DNA of 51,489 bases from Lentisphaeria bacterium (lineage in GTDB: Bacteria > Verrucomicrobiota > Lentisphaeria > Victivallales > Victivallaceae), in NCBI GenBank assembly GCA_018265615.1, contig JABLYX010000008.1, positions 64,813 through 116,301 of the forward strand, given 5' to 3'. The translations under genes were made by a program, and so were the position numbers. The first letter of the stretch is position 1. Every line of letters starts with the position of its first letter. A model generated the notes under the pieces. The model ran no database searches, had not been told where the DNA came from, and worked only from the letters and a program-made list of their open reading frames with translations. Of the stretch, positions 6,886 to 15,896 are shown piece by piece.

Positions 6886-8772
6886 TTACAAGTAAATGGA
6901 GAAAAGGCGCTGATCGCCGGAGAGGACGTTCCCGGCGGAGGCGCAGTCGCACAGCGCGGTCGTCCAGCTCCGCCCGTTAGCGGTGAATTCCGCGCGGAAG
7001 CGGCAGCGGGTTCCGCACGGCTTCTCCGGCGTCAGGCGGCAGGAGACGCCGCGCCCGGCGATGGATTCGGAATGGAACATCTCCTCTTCCGTATTGCCGT
7101 TGAACCTGCTGCGGGCCAGCAGCAGCGGGCCGAAGGTCACGATGCTGCGCGGCTCTTCGAGATACAGCTCCTCCAGGCCCGGCTCCGTCCAGCGCTTGCG
7201 GAACCACGGGCCGCCGTCGCCGGAGGGGGAGAGATCGCGGATGGACGCCTCGCGCTGAAAACGGATTTTCACGGTGCGGCTCCCGCTTTGCGTGACGGGA
7301 GGCAGGTCGAAGAAGCGCCCTCCTTCCGCCTCGAACGTTTCGCCGCCGCTCTCGATCCGGGCCGTGGGGCACCAGCCCGGAATCCGCAGCCGGACCGTAA
7401 CCGGCCGGGTCAGGGCGAATTCAAACCGGATCTCCGTCTCACCGTATTGGAGATAGCCTTCCCCGGCCTCGAGGGAAACAGAGCCGAATCCTCCCTCCAA
7501 TGCGGCGGTGAACGGTGTATAAAGATTACAGCAGATCGTGTCGCCTCCGACTGACGCTCCCGCCTGCGCCGCATTCATGAAGCCGCGCGGAATGTTGTTG
7601 ACACAGCAGTGGTTGTGCGTGAACTTCGCCTGTTCAAGCGCGGTCAGGTGCCGCCCCTGTCCTCGGATGCCGCGCGCACCCCATTTGCCGTCGCGGTAGG
7701 AGGAACCGAGGAACGCATTACAGTATGCGAGCTCGAAATCATCCATATAGCGGCTTTCGCCGGTCAGCGCGAAGAGCTCGAAGCAGAGCCGCATCCAGTG
7801 AATCACATCGCACGGTTCAGTGATCGCGTTGATTTGTCCGGCGGCTCCGGCGAAGATGTCGTTGAAACCGACGCTGAGCAGCGGATTGCGCTCGGAATCC
7901 AGTGCGCGGTGGAACCGTTCCGCCGCGTCGAGCAGTTCACGATCGCCCGTGACGCGGTGCAGTTCCAGAAGGCCGTCGAAGCATGAGAGCATTTCATACG
8001 CCTTCGCCCACTTCTCCGGTTCGGGATACCAGGTGTGGACCGGGGCTCCGCCGAGCGCGTTCGCGATCAGGTTCGGGCAGCGGTTGTCGGCGCGCTTCCA
8101 GTTCGCCGCGATCGTTTTCGCGAAGTCGAGATAGCGCGTTTCACCGGTCGCTTCGTAAAGCAGCACGACCGGCTTCAGAATCGAGCCGCTCGGAATTCCG
8201 GCGAAGGTTCCGGTGAGCCCGAGGTCGATTCCGTTGTCGCGGAGTTCCGCGATCAGGTGATCCGCAAATCTCCGGGCCGCGTCGAGAATCTCCGGCTCCG
8301 CGAGCAGCCGCCAGCATTCGAGCAGGCCCCAGAGCGTGTATTTGCGACACCAGATGTTCCAGTTCCAGTTGCAGGGCCAGCCGAGGATCCGCAGATTTTT
8401 CTCCGGGTCGCCGGGAAACATGTTCAGAGAATTGCGGTAGGTCCCGAGGTAGCCGTCGGGCCGCTGCAGCCCGAGCATCCGGTGAACGCCGGCGCGGATG
8501 AACGTTCTGAGTTCGCTGTTTCCCGTATATTCGCAGACCCGGACCGCGCCGATCATCCACTTGCCCCAGTACTCCCCCTGCCAGATGCCGCAGCTTTCCT
8601 GCTCATCGTCGACGCAGTTGCGGAACGCATCCTCCGCTTCGCGGTAGACGATATTTTGCGCCTCTTCCGAAAAAATGCGTTCGAAGAGGAACGCATCCAT
8701 CTGCTCCGCGATGGAACCGGCGAGCTTGACGGAGCCGAGAGGGGGGAACTGCATTCTGTCCGATTTCGCCAT
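6886..8772 (-). CDS. GH127 beta-L-arabinofuranosidase-like glycoside hydrolase
   Basis: A 628-residue enzyme of the DUF1680/GH127 type, an (alpha/alpha)6 barrel followed by beta domains. Characterised GH127 enzymes release beta-linked L-arabinofuranose using a zinc-bound cysteine nucleophile. The expected Glu-x-Cys pair is visible at E319/C321 (ITEPCDVIHW) and the Cys-Cys pair at C389/C390 (THNHCCVNNIPRG), so the metal site appears intact. There is no signal peptide, so it acts inside the cell on imported oligosaccharides. It is divergent from an AraC-type regulator across a 105-bp gap with an extended -10 promoter and poor -35, which suits activator control. Related families (GH137, GH146) share the fold, so the exact linkage is inferred. 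Confidence 0.85.
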   Translation of the reverse strand: MAKSDRMQFPPLGSVKLAGSIAEQMDAFLFERIFSEEAQNIVYREAEDAFRNCVDDEQESCGIWQGEYWGKWMIGAVRVCEYTGNSELRTFIRAGVHRMLGLQRPDGYLGTYRNSLNMFPGDPEKNLRILGWPCNWNWNIWCRKYTLWGLLECWRLLAEPEILDAARRFADHLIAELRDNGIDLGLTGTFAGIPSGSILKPVVLLYEATGETRYLDFAKTIAANWKRADNRCPNLIANALGGAPVHTWYPEPEKWAKAYEMLSCFDGLLELHRVTGDRELLDAAERFHRALDSERNPLLSVGFNDIFAGAAGQINAITEPCDVIHWMRLCFELFALTGESRYMDDFELAYCNAFLGSSYRDGKWGARGIRGQGRHLTALEQAKFTHNHCCVNNIPRGFMNAAQAGASVGGDTICCNLYTPFTAALEGGFGSVSLEAGEGYLQYGETEIRFEFALTRPVTVRLRIPGWCPTARIESGGETFEAEGGRFFDLPPVTQSGSRTVKIRFQREASIRDLSPSGDGGPWFRKRWTEPGLEELYLEEPRSIVTFGPLLLARSRFNGNTEEEMFHSESIAGRGVSCRLTPEKPCGTRCRFRAEFTANGRSWTTALCDCASAGNVLSGDQRLFSIYL

Positions 8773-8810
8773 ATGGGGAATCTCCTTGTTTTTCCTTGGT
8801 TTTCATATAT

Positions 8811-8816
8811 ATTATA
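8811..8816 (-). promoter_or_regulatory. Extended -10 promoter of the GH127 gene
   Basis: On the minus strand TGCTATAAT forms an extended -10 box (TATAAT at 8811-8816), but the -35 position reads TTCCGG, a poor match. The pattern fits a promoter that needs the divergent AraC-type activator. The start codon at 8772 has AAGGAG upstream. Confidence 0.6.
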
Positions 8817-8877
8817 GCATGGAGGGGCTGCTTCCGGAATGGGAAAAAATCTGAAAAACATTTGAAAAAGTCCAATC

Positions 8878-9705
8878 ATGCTGAATAAAAACCCGAACGA
8901 GGAGGCCGATTTCACCTCCGGCCGCACGCTTTGCACGCCGGACTCCGTCCCGTGGACGCAGCGGCTGTCGGAGTGTTACGGGCTGCTGCTGGTGCTGAAC
9001 GGCAGGGGGCGCTTTGCATTCGGAGAGAACTCTCATATGCTGACGGCGGGAGAACTCGTATTGCTGAAGCCTCATTTCCGTCACTTCTTCACGCCGGAAC
9101 CGGGGTGGGAGCTGCTCTGGTTCCATTTTCTCGCGCGGCCGCAGCTGCAGCGCGAGCATCTCTGGCACGAAGCGCTGCCCGGTGCGGGAATCGTCCGCCT
9201 CGAAGGAGCGGAACTTGAATGCGTCACGGAGGAGCTCCGCGAGGCGCACCGCCTGGAATACGAACGTCCGCCGGGCTGGAACCCGCTCGCGCGGCTCCTG
9301 TTGGAAACGGCGTTGGTGCGGGGATACAACCGGCAGGCTCCCGGGACGGAGTGCGCCGATGCGCGGATCCGGCTTGCGTTGAATCTGCTCGCCGGGCCGG
9401 GCGCGGAGTGGAGCATCGACCGCCTTGCAGCGAAATGCGGCCTGTCGCGCGCGGCGTTCTACGCAAAATTCAAGGCGGTGGCGGGCGTATCGCCGCGGCA
9501 GTACCGGGAGTTCACGATGCTCCGGCGCGCGGCGCTGCTGCTGGAAAATCCGGAGCTTTCCGTCGCGGAGGTGGCCGAGCGGTCCGGCATGCCGGATGCG
9601 TTCTACTTCTCGACCCGCTTCCGGAAATTCAGCGGGCTCGCTCCGCGCGACTACCGCCGCCGCCTGTCGGAGCATGGGGAAGAGAATAATCCGGAACCGC
9701 GATAA
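8878..9705 (+). CDS. AraC-family regulator of the GH127 gene
   Basis: A 275-residue protein with an N-terminal cupin-like sensor (about residues 25-110, with GRGRFAFGE and WELLWFHF) and a C-terminal AraC/XylS double helix-turn-helix (about 170-270). The HTH includes IDRLAAKCGLSRAAFYAKF and ends YFSTRFRKFSGLAPRDYR. It is transcribed away from the GH127 gene, so it is probably the local activator and senses a sugar released from arabinofuranosides. The sensor half resembles that of the other AraC protein at 14.5 kb (both have LLWFHF), pointing to paralogous regulators of two arabinosidases. Confidence 0.9.
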   Translation: MLNKNPNEEADFTSGRTLCTPDSVPWTQRLSECYGLLLVLNGRGRFAFGENSHMLTAGELVLLKPHFRHFFTPEPGWELLWFHFLARPQLQREHLWHEALPGAGIVRLEGAELECVTEELREAHRLEYERPPGWNPLARLLLETALVRGYNRQAPGTECADARIRLALNLLAGPGAEWSIDRLAAKCGLSRAAFYAKFKAVAGVSPRQYREFTMLRRAALLLENPELSVAEVAERSGMPDAFYFSTRFRKFSGLAPRDYRRRLSEHGEENNPEPR

Positions 9706-9719
9706 GAATCCGCGGTTTT
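9695..9719 (+). terminator. Terminator overlapping the stop codon of the AraC gene
   Basis: AACCGCG (9695-9701) and CGCGGTT (9711-9717) form a perfect 7-bp stem with a nine-base loop containing the TAA stop, followed by TTTTCC. The short T-run makes it moderate. Confidence 0.55.
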
Positions 9720-9777
9720 CCGCATCTTACAGTCAGGATGGGATTTCAGGACAGATAAAACGATCGGAGATACCGAA

Positions 9778-12700
9778 ATGAAACTGCTGCTTGCCGTCGC
9801 CGGCTTCCTGCTGCCGCTTTACCTGCTCCTGGCCGCGGATGCTCCAAGGAAGCTGGCCCTCATCGGGGAATCCGCTCTGGCGGAGCTCACGGCGGCGCGG
9901 CTGTCCGGCGACGGCGAACTCGTCCTGCTGGAGCGCTCCGAAATCGCGAAGGTGCTCAGGGAACACGAGTTCTCCGGCGCCGGGCTGACCGGTAGAAAGC
10001 TGATCCGCAGCTTTCCGCATGCGGATTTTTTTGCGGTTCTGGAACCGCAGAGGCTGGTCGTCTTCAATGCGAAGAACGGCTTTCGCCTGGCCGACTGCGC
10101 CTGGCGGACCCCGGAGGAGGCGACGCCGGAAACCGTCTGCGCGGAGATCCGGCGTGCAGCGGCAAAGCTGGCCGAAAGGGATCCCGTCTATCTTTCCTCG
10201 GTTTCGGTGCGCAACGTCGGTGTCCCGAAAACGCAAAGCGCTCTGATCGATCCGTTTGTCGATGAAGTGGAACGCATGCTGTTGAAATGCCCGGCGGTTC
10301 AGGTCCTCGAACGGGCCCGCCTCGGAACTGTGACGGACGAGCGGAAGCTGACCGGCGAACTGTTTGCGCTGACGTCCTCCGCCCGGCTCCTGACCTTTGA
10401 ATTTGAGCCGGCCGCGGGGGAGGCGATTAAACTGAAGCTGCTGATCCGCACGACCGGAGACAAGCCGGCCGGAACAGTCGAATATCCGGACGTGTTCACG
10501 CACACGCCGGAGGCGGTCCGTTCCGTCTGCGGTTCGCTCACAGGGAAGCTCGCGGAAGGAAATGTCCCGGCAGAAGCCGACCGCCTGGCCGAGGCAAAGC
10601 GCTATATCGGCGAATATATGCGGCTGGTCAGGAGCCAGGGCAGCGGGCAATCGGGAGAGCTGGAAAAATTTCGCAGCGCCTCCGGCAGGCTTTTCGCCGC
10701 GCTGTCGCTTGCGCCGGAAAACGAAAGGATACGTTATGCGGAGCTGATTTACCACTCAAAAATCCTCCGGGCGGTCCCCGTGGCAGAGGGGAGGCTTGCC
10801 GCGAGCCGCGCGCAATTTGAACGGATGAAGAAATTCCATGCCGATTTTCCGGAAAGCCGGAGCGGCGTATTCGATGTAACCATGCTGTTCGGTGAGTGTC
10901 TGACGAAGGACTTTTCTGAGTTCCCGCCGGAGCTGAAGACCGGTTACGCCGCACTCTGCCGGGAGATGCGGCGGTTGGGAGTCGAAGAGATGAAGCGGCT
11001 CTATTATCCGTTCGACCTGTCGGACGGCATCGGTTCATTGAAGGAGCTGACCCATCTCCGCGATGTGGTCATCCGCTCCAACTGGGATTTCTATCATTAC
11101 TGCGACAGCGCCGGCTGGCTGAAACAGCGGCTGGCCGACTATGCGACGCTGTACCGCGAGGCGGATCAATATCTGCAAACACATCCGGATGAGTCGGAAA
11201 AGATAAATAAGATACTCCGTGAAGGATATCTGACCACGCTGTTTTTCAGCAATCAGCCGTTGGATATTCCGATGCTTTCCGCTCATCTGGAGGAGACGCG
11301 GGAGCTGTGCGAATTCATTGAAAACAGCCGCCTCGACAGCGTGAAGCCGATGATATACCAGCTTGATGCGATGTGGGAGGCCATCCGGGAGATTTCCACG
11401 GAAAATTTCACTCGTGCAATCGAACGCTGCTTCGAGCGCATCGCAGCATTGAATCCCAGGCTGCTTCAGCCGCGGCAGGGAGTGCGGGATCAGAACCTCG
11501 AAAGCTCCGGCCTCTGGGTATTGCGCGATTTCTGCCGCCAGTTCCTGAAAAGAGATACTTTGCCGGACCGGCTGCTGAAAGCCTATCAGGAGAAGCATGG
11601 CATGCACTCGGAATTCGAGGAGTTGGAGCGGGTGGTCATGATGTTTCTCCGCGCCCGCTCGAAAGAGGCGTTTCCGCAGCTGCTGAAGATGGCCCCGGCG
11701 ATGAAAAAATTCAATATTCAGCATCTGAAAAGCAATAACTTCGGCAACGCGTACGGCTCGGTCGCGGAGCATCTCTTCTTCGACGATTCACGCAAAGGCT
11801 ATGTGGGCGTCAGGAAAATGGAATTTTTCCGGGAGCTGAATTCCGCCTTTGAGATCGAAACCGGCAACTATCAGGATCTTCCGGGGCTGTTCCGGATTCC
11901 CGGATCAGGGGAGCGGTTCCCGCATCTGCTCGGCGCGGCGCAACAGGCGGGGGAAGTCCTGCTGTTTTTCAGTGACGAACGGATTGTCGTCCGCGGACGG
12001 GACGGAAAATGGGAGCCGCCGATTCCCGCCGGCGCGAATCTGACGGGGAGGGACCGTTCCGGCGATACGGTTCTGAAGCTGCCGCTCGCAATTTCAGACA
12101 CGCACTTCGCATTTGTCGACACCGGCTCGAACCTCCGCATCTATGACCGGCAGCGGAGAACCTGGAATGTCTGCCGGGATTTTTCCACGCAGCCGGTCCG
12201 GAGTCTGCTGATTCACGGGGGCCGGATCTATGCGCTGGCCGGGGATGAGGAGTGGGCCGTACACAACCGGTGCAATTACATGCTTTCGGTCGAACTCGAC
12301 GGGACGGGCCGCAAGCTGCTCTTCAGCTCCGAGCGCAGTGAGAAGCTGACGGAGCTCGACAAGCTCCGGGGCGGACTCTCCGGGCTCACGGCCCGCAGTG
12401 AAAATGAGCTTGTCTTCCTGCTCTCCTACACGAATAACTATACGCAGATCTGGAGTTACAACATCCGGGAAAACCGCTTCCGCATGCTGTTCCGCATGCC
12501 GTGGGCGGGTACCGACTGCGATTATCTGTGGAAAGGCGGAGATGATGCAATCTACTGTACATCATGCAGTTGGATGGAGCGCATTTACCGGATTCCGCAG
12601 GGTTCGGATCGCGCGGAATGGATCTTCTGTCAGTCCGGCGGCAGGAAGAAAAGTGATCCGCCGGATGCCGCCCCCGCATTTTTCAAGGGAGGCGCCCAAC

Positions 12701-12909
12701 TGCGGGGGCCGTGGCTTGTGACCGGCGATTATCTCTGGTGCGGCGGCGGCACGTCGGCTTTCCTGAATTTGAAGCGCATCGAGGAGAATCCGCCGCTCCT
12801 GCTGCTGCCGAAGACGGATTATGTCTTTGAGCTCGCGGACGGACGGATTCTGTTTCTCGGCGCCTACCGCTGGTTCATCGTGACGCCGCCGGCGGCTCCT
12901 TCAGCCTGA
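9778..12909 (+). CDS. Large exported protein: CsgG-like N-terminus, helical middle, propeller-like C-terminus
   Basis: A 1043-residue protein with a signal peptide (about 1-20, no lipobox cysteine). Residues about 25-290 resemble the nucleotide-binding-like fold of CsgG/LpoB/FlgT proteins: VLLERSEIAKVLREHEFSG followed by ADFFAVLE is the typical 'label, then is-it-known' pattern of this superfamily. Residues about 290-700 are mostly helical and charged. Residues about 720-1030 show repeated short beta segments (IRIYDRQRRTW-like, SLLIHGGRIYAL, QIWSYNIRENRF) suggestive of a beta-propeller. There is no close family I can name. It follows the AraC gene but has its own ribosome site (GGAG), and its last 35 bases overlap the convergent GH51 gene. 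Likely periplasmic or surface; function unknown. Confidence 0.7.
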   Translation: MKLLLAVAGFLLPLYLLLAADAPRKLALIGESALAELTAARLSGDGELVLLERSEIAKVLREHEFSGAGLTGRKLIRSFPHADFFAVLEPQRLVVFNAKNGFRLADCAWRTPEEATPETVCAEIRRAAAKLAERDPVYLSSVSVRNVGVPKTQSALIDPFVDEVERMLLKCPAVQVLERARLGTVTDERKLTGELFALTSSARLLTFEFEPAAGEAIKLKLLIRTTGDKPAGTVEYPDVFTHTPEAVRSVCGSLTGKLAEGNVPAEADRLAEAKRYIGEYMRLVRSQGSGQSGELEKFRSASGRLFAALSLAPENERIRYAELIYHSKILRAVPVAEGRLAASRAQFERMKKFHADFPESRSGVFDVTMLFGECLTKDFSEFPPELKTGYAALCREMRRLGVEEMKRLYYPFDLSDGIGSLKELTHLRDVVIRSNWDFYHYCDSAGWLKQRLADYATLYREADQYLQTHPDESEKINKILREGYLTTLFFSNQPLDIPMLSAHLEETRELCEFIENSRLDSVKPMIYQLDAMWEAIREISTENFTRAIERCFERIAALNPRLLQPRQGVRDQNLESSGLWVLRDFCRQFLKRDTLPDRLLKAYQEKHGMHSEFEELERVVMMFLRARSKEAFPQLLKMAPAMKKFNIQHLKSNNFGNAYGSVAEHLFFDDSRKGYVGVRKMEFFRELNSAFEIETGNYQDLPGLFRIPGSGERFPHLLGAAQQAGEVLLFFSDERIVVRGRDGKWEPPIPAGANLTGRDRSGDTVLKLPLAISDTHFAFVDTGSNLRIYDRQRRTWNVCRDFSTQPVRSLLIHGGRIYALAGDEEWAVHNRCNYMLSVELDGTGRKLLFSSERSEKLTELDKLRGGLSGLTARSENELVFLLSYTNNYTQIWSYNIRENRFRMLFRMPWAGTDCDYLWKGGDDAIYCTSCSWMERIYRIPQGSDRAEWIFCQSGGRKKSDPPDAAPAFFKGGAQLRGPWLVTGDYLWCGGGTSAFLNLKRIEENPPLLLLPKTDYVFELADGRILFLGAYRWFIVTPPAAPSA

Positions 12910-14425
12910 TCCGGATCATATTCCAGCTCGCGGCGGGAAGGAGGGCGCTCAGCGCATCGCCGTCGAGCCGCGCTCCGGAGAGCGCTTCCGGCTTGACGGC
13001 TTCCTCCCGGGCGGAATTGACCGCATTCAGGTCCTTGTGATGCAGCGTTTTGTGCTCGATGACCGACTCGGCGCCGAAATCCTGCAGGACCGCTTCGAGC
13101 TCCATCGGCTCCGCGAGGCTCCGGTTCGCGGCAAAAATCGCGATTTCGCCCCGCTCCTCATTGTGGACGGCGGCCGTGTAGAGATAAGGAATTTCTCTGC
13201 ACGGCTCCGGCGGCGCATTCCGGTCGTGCCTGAACTCGGCGTCATAGCACGGGGAGTCGACGACGACGCGGAGCGTCGTGCCGCGGCCGTATTTCGAGGT
13301 CAGCGCGAACGGGTGGTAGATCGTCTGCCGCCACGCCTTGCCCTCTTTCTCGGTCATGACCGGGGCGATCACGTTCACGCTCTGCGCGATGCAGGCGATC
13401 TTCACGCGGTCGGCGTGATTGAGCAGCGTCATCAGCAGGAGTCCGACGAGCAGCGCATCCTCCATCGTGTAAATGTCTTCGAGCAGCGGGCGCGCGACGG
13501 TCCACTCCGGCGACTTGCTTTCATCGCCGTTCGAATGAAACCAGACGTTCCACTCATCGAAGCTCAGCATGATCTTCTTACCGGATTTCTTCTTTGCCCC
13601 GACCGCGTCGCAGCAGGCGGCAATGCGGCTGATGAACTCATCCATGGCCTCGGCCCGGGCGAGATATCCCGGCGTGCAGCCGCAGCGGTTCCCGAAGTAC
13701 TGGTGGATCGACAGGTAATCGACAAGATCGCAGGTGTGCCCGAGCACCGTTTCCTCCCAGCTGCCGAATGTCGGCATGGCGCCGGAGGAGGAACCGCAGA
13801 CCACGAGTTCGATCGACGGGTCGGTCCACTTCATCATCTTGGCGGCTTCGCGCGCGGTGCGGCCGTAGTCGTCGGCGGAACGCTGCCCGGTCTGCCAGGG
13901 GCCGTCCATTTCGTTGCCGAGGCACCAGAGCTTCACGCCGTAAGGCGCTTCGGAGCCGTTCGCGCGGCGGCGGTCGGAGAGCTCGGTTCCGGCCGGAAAG
14001 TTGCAGTACTCCACAAGACGCTGCGCATCGGCGGCTCCGCGTGTGCCGAGGTTCACGGCCATCATCGGGGCGGTTCCGGCTTTGCGGCACCATTTCATGA
14101 ATTCGTCGGTTCCGAACGTATTCGGCTCAAGCGCCTTCCATGCGAGATCAAGGCGTACCGGCCGTTTGCCGCGCGGCCCGACGCCGTCCTCCCAGTTGTA
14201 TCCTGAAACGAAGTTTCCGCCGGGATAGCGGGTCAGCGGCATGTCGAGCCCGCGGATCAGTTCGAGAACATCGGTGCGGAACCCGTCCTCGTCCGCCGAC
14301 GGGTGACCCGGCTGATAAATTCCCTCGTAAACCGCGCGGCCGAGGTGTTCGATAAAACCGCTGTAAATCCGGTTGTCCACTTCTCCGATCGTGTAATGCC
14401 GGTTCAGAATCAGTCTGCTTTTCAT
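12875..14425 (-). CDS. GH51 alpha-L-arabinofuranosidase
   Basis: A 516-residue intracellular arabinofuranosidase without signal peptide. It hydrolyses terminal alpha-L-arabinofuranosyl residues from arabinan or arabinoxylan fragments. The start at 14425 is chosen for AAGGAG upstream and the typical opening (ILNRHYTIGEVDNRIYSGF). The acid/base glutamate lies at E172 in WCLGNEMDGPW and the nucleophile at E291 in SFDEWNVW, nearly the same positions as E175 and E294 of the well-studied Geobacillus enzyme. The RYPGGNFVSGYNWEDG substrate loop is intact. It is divergent from an AraC regulator. Its 3' end overlaps the convergent 1043-residue gene by 35 bp. With the GH127 enzyme it suggests intracellular use of arabinofuranose in both anomers. 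Confidence 0.95.
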   Translation of the reverse strand: MKSRLILNRHYTIGEVDNRIYSGFIEHLGRAVYEGIYQPGHPSADEDGFRTDVLELIRGLDMPLTRYPGGNFVSGYNWEDGVGPRGKRPVRLDLAWKALEPNTFGTDEFMKWCRKAGTAPMMAVNLGTRGAADAQRLVEYCNFPAGTELSDRRRANGSEAPYGVKLWCLGNEMDGPWQTGQRSADDYGRTAREAAKMMKWTDPSIELVVCGSSSGAMPTFGSWEETVLGHTCDLVDYLSIHQYFGNRCGCTPGYLARAEAMDEFISRIAACCDAVGAKKKSGKKIMLSFDEWNVWFHSNGDESKSPEWTVARPLLEDIYTMEDALLVGLLLMTLLNHADRVKIACIAQSVNVIAPVMTEKEGKAWRQTIYHPFALTSKYGRGTTLRVVVDSPCYDAEFRHDRNAPPEPCREIPYLYTAAVHNEERGEIAIFAANRSLAEPMELEAVLQDFGAESVIEHKTLHHKDLNAVNSAREEAVKPEALSGARLDGDALSALLPAASWNMIRIRLKEPPAASR

Positions 14426-14435
14426 GGTCCGCTCC

Positions 14436-14491
14436 TTGCTTTCCGGTTGATTGTGCTTTATTTTATTATACCGCAAACCGGAGAAAAGCAA
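14436..14491. promoter_or_regulatory. Divergent promoter region between GH51 and araC with inverted repeat
   Basis: A minus-strand -10 TATAAT lies at 14465-14470 with no good -35. It is flanked by an imperfect inverted repeat: TTGCTTTCCGGTT (14436-14448) and AACCGGAGAAAAGCAA (14476-14491), the second with three extra bases. The symmetric arms are candidate binding sites for the AraC protein controlling both directions. Confidence 0.5.
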
Positions 14492-15358
14492 ATGGCCGTT
14501 TCTGTCGAAAACATGTCTGAGACTATCCTTATCCCGGAAGGGTCGAAGGAACGCTTTCTGTTCTTCGGCCGTCCGGAAAAGAGCGGCAGCTACCGCGTGC
14601 AGCGGCTGATCGGCGGAATCAGCGACCTCGCGCCGGGATACCGGATCCGGCGCGAGCATTTTCATGCGCATGAGCTCCTGTTCCCGCTGGAAGGGGAGAT
14701 GAGGATTGAGATCGGCAATGAGAGCGGCACGGCTTTGCCGGGGGAGGCGGTTTTTCTGCCGGTCGGGGGGCCGCACCGTTATGCCGGGGCGGGGCGTTTC
14801 CGGCTGCTCTGGTTCCATTTCTGTCCGGAACTGCTGCCGGATGAGGTGGAAGAAACTGCCTTTCACCGGGCTGCCCGGGAGCCTGACGGCATCCGGCTGC
14901 TGGCGGAGCTGCTCTATCTCGAGGAGCGGCGGCACCCGGAACGGGCCGGAGCGACGGGGGAGGCGCTGTGGCGGTATCTGGAGTCAGAGCTCTGTTCCGG
15001 CGGACCGGACCGCCGGCTGCGCCTCAGGCTCGAACCGGTGTTCGAAAAAGTCGGAAGCCGTCTGCAGCACCCCTGGAGCGTGGCGGAAATGGCGCGCTGC
15101 GCCTGTATGTCGGAATCCCGCTTCTACAAGGCGGCGGGGGAACTTTACGGCGCGCCTCCGCAGGAGCTGCTGCGCCGGATGCGGCTTGAAAACGCGGCGG
15201 CTCTGCTGGTTCGCAGCAGCTGCAGCCTGAAGGAGATTGCGGAACGGGTCGGATACTCGGATGCATTCGCCTTTTCGAAGGCGTTCAGCAGATATTACAA
15301 TTGCAGCCCGCGGGCATTCCGCGCCGCTGGCAGGGAGGGCATGAGAAATGGCCATTGA
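14492..15358 (+). CDS. AraC-family regulator of the GH51 gene
   Basis: A 288-residue regulator. The start at 14492 is preceded by GGAG; an ATG seven codons later is possible. An N-terminal cupin-like domain contains the HFHAHELLFPLEG histidine pattern and FRLLWFHF. The C-terminal AraC double helix-turn-helix begins near residue 195 (HPWSVAEMARCACMSESRF) and ends FSKAFSRYYNCSPRAFR. It is divergent from the GH51 gene and probably activates it in response to arabinose or arabino-oligosaccharides. Its last 11 bases overlap the start of the GrpB-family gene, which should be cotranscribed. Confidence 0.9.
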   Translation: MAVSVENMSETILIPEGSKERFLFFGRPEKSGSYRVQRLIGGISDLAPGYRIRREHFHAHELLFPLEGEMRIEIGNESGTALPGEAVFLPVGGPHRYAGAGRFRLLWFHFCPELLPDEVEETAFHRAAREPDGIRLLAELLYLEERRHPERAGATGEALWRYLESELCSGGPDRRLRLRLEPVFEKVGSRLQHPWSVAEMARCACMSESRFYKAAGELYGAPPQELLRRMRLENAAALLVRSSCSLKEIAERVGYSDAFAFSKAFSRYYNCSPRAFRAAGREGMRNGH

Positions 15359-15896
15359 AGTGGTTCCATACCGTCCGGAATGGACGGACATGTTTGAAGA
15401 GATGAAACACGTTCTGACGGAGACGCTTGCCGGAATCGAGTGCCGGATCGAACATGTCGGCAGCACCTCGGTTCCGGGACTTGCGGCGAAGCCTGTCATC
15501 GATATCGATGTGATCCTGCCGCGATGGGAGAAGTTCGGCGAGGCGGCGGCGCGGCTTGAAACGCTCGGCTTCCAGCGGCGCGGCGACCTCGGGATTCCGG
15601 GGAGGGAGGCGTTCACGCGCTCGCCGCGCTTCGCATTCGCACATAACTTCTATGTCTGCCGGGAACACACGCCCGCGGTCGAGAACCACCTGAAGCTCCG
15701 CGACTACCTGCGTACGCATCCGTATGACGCGGAACGCTATGCGGCATTGAAATTCCGGCTCGCCGCATATTATCCGGATGACGTCGACGCCTATTGCCGG
15801 GAGAAAACCGATCTGATCGGGGAGTTCCTCGCCGCCGCCGGGATGGATGAAAACTCCGTCGCGGAGATCCGGGCGGACAATCTTCGCGATTCATAA
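15348..15896 (+). CDS. GrpB-family nucleotidyltransferase-like protein
   Basis: A 182-residue GrpB/UPF0157 protein. It has the family motif IEHVGSTSVPGLAAKPVIDIDV-type block (residues about 31-52), in which GSTSV and the DxD aspartates match the nucleotidyltransferase fold. The FAHNFYVCREHT segment is also typical. The biochemical role of GrpB proteins is not settled; some are fused to CoaE or antibiotic-type enzymes. It overlaps the upstream araC gene by 11 bases and, at its 3' end, the convergent phosphotransferase gene by 6 bases. Cytoplasmic. Confidence 0.85.
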   Translation: MAIEVVPYRPEWTDMFEEMKHVLTETLAGIECRIEHVGSTSVPGLAAKPVIDIDVILPRWEKFGEAAARLETLGFQRRGDLGIPGREAFTRSPRFAFAHNFYVCREHTPAVENHLKLRDYLRTHPYDAERYAALKFRLAAYYPDDVDAYCREKTDLIGEFLAAAGMDENSVAEIRADNLRDS

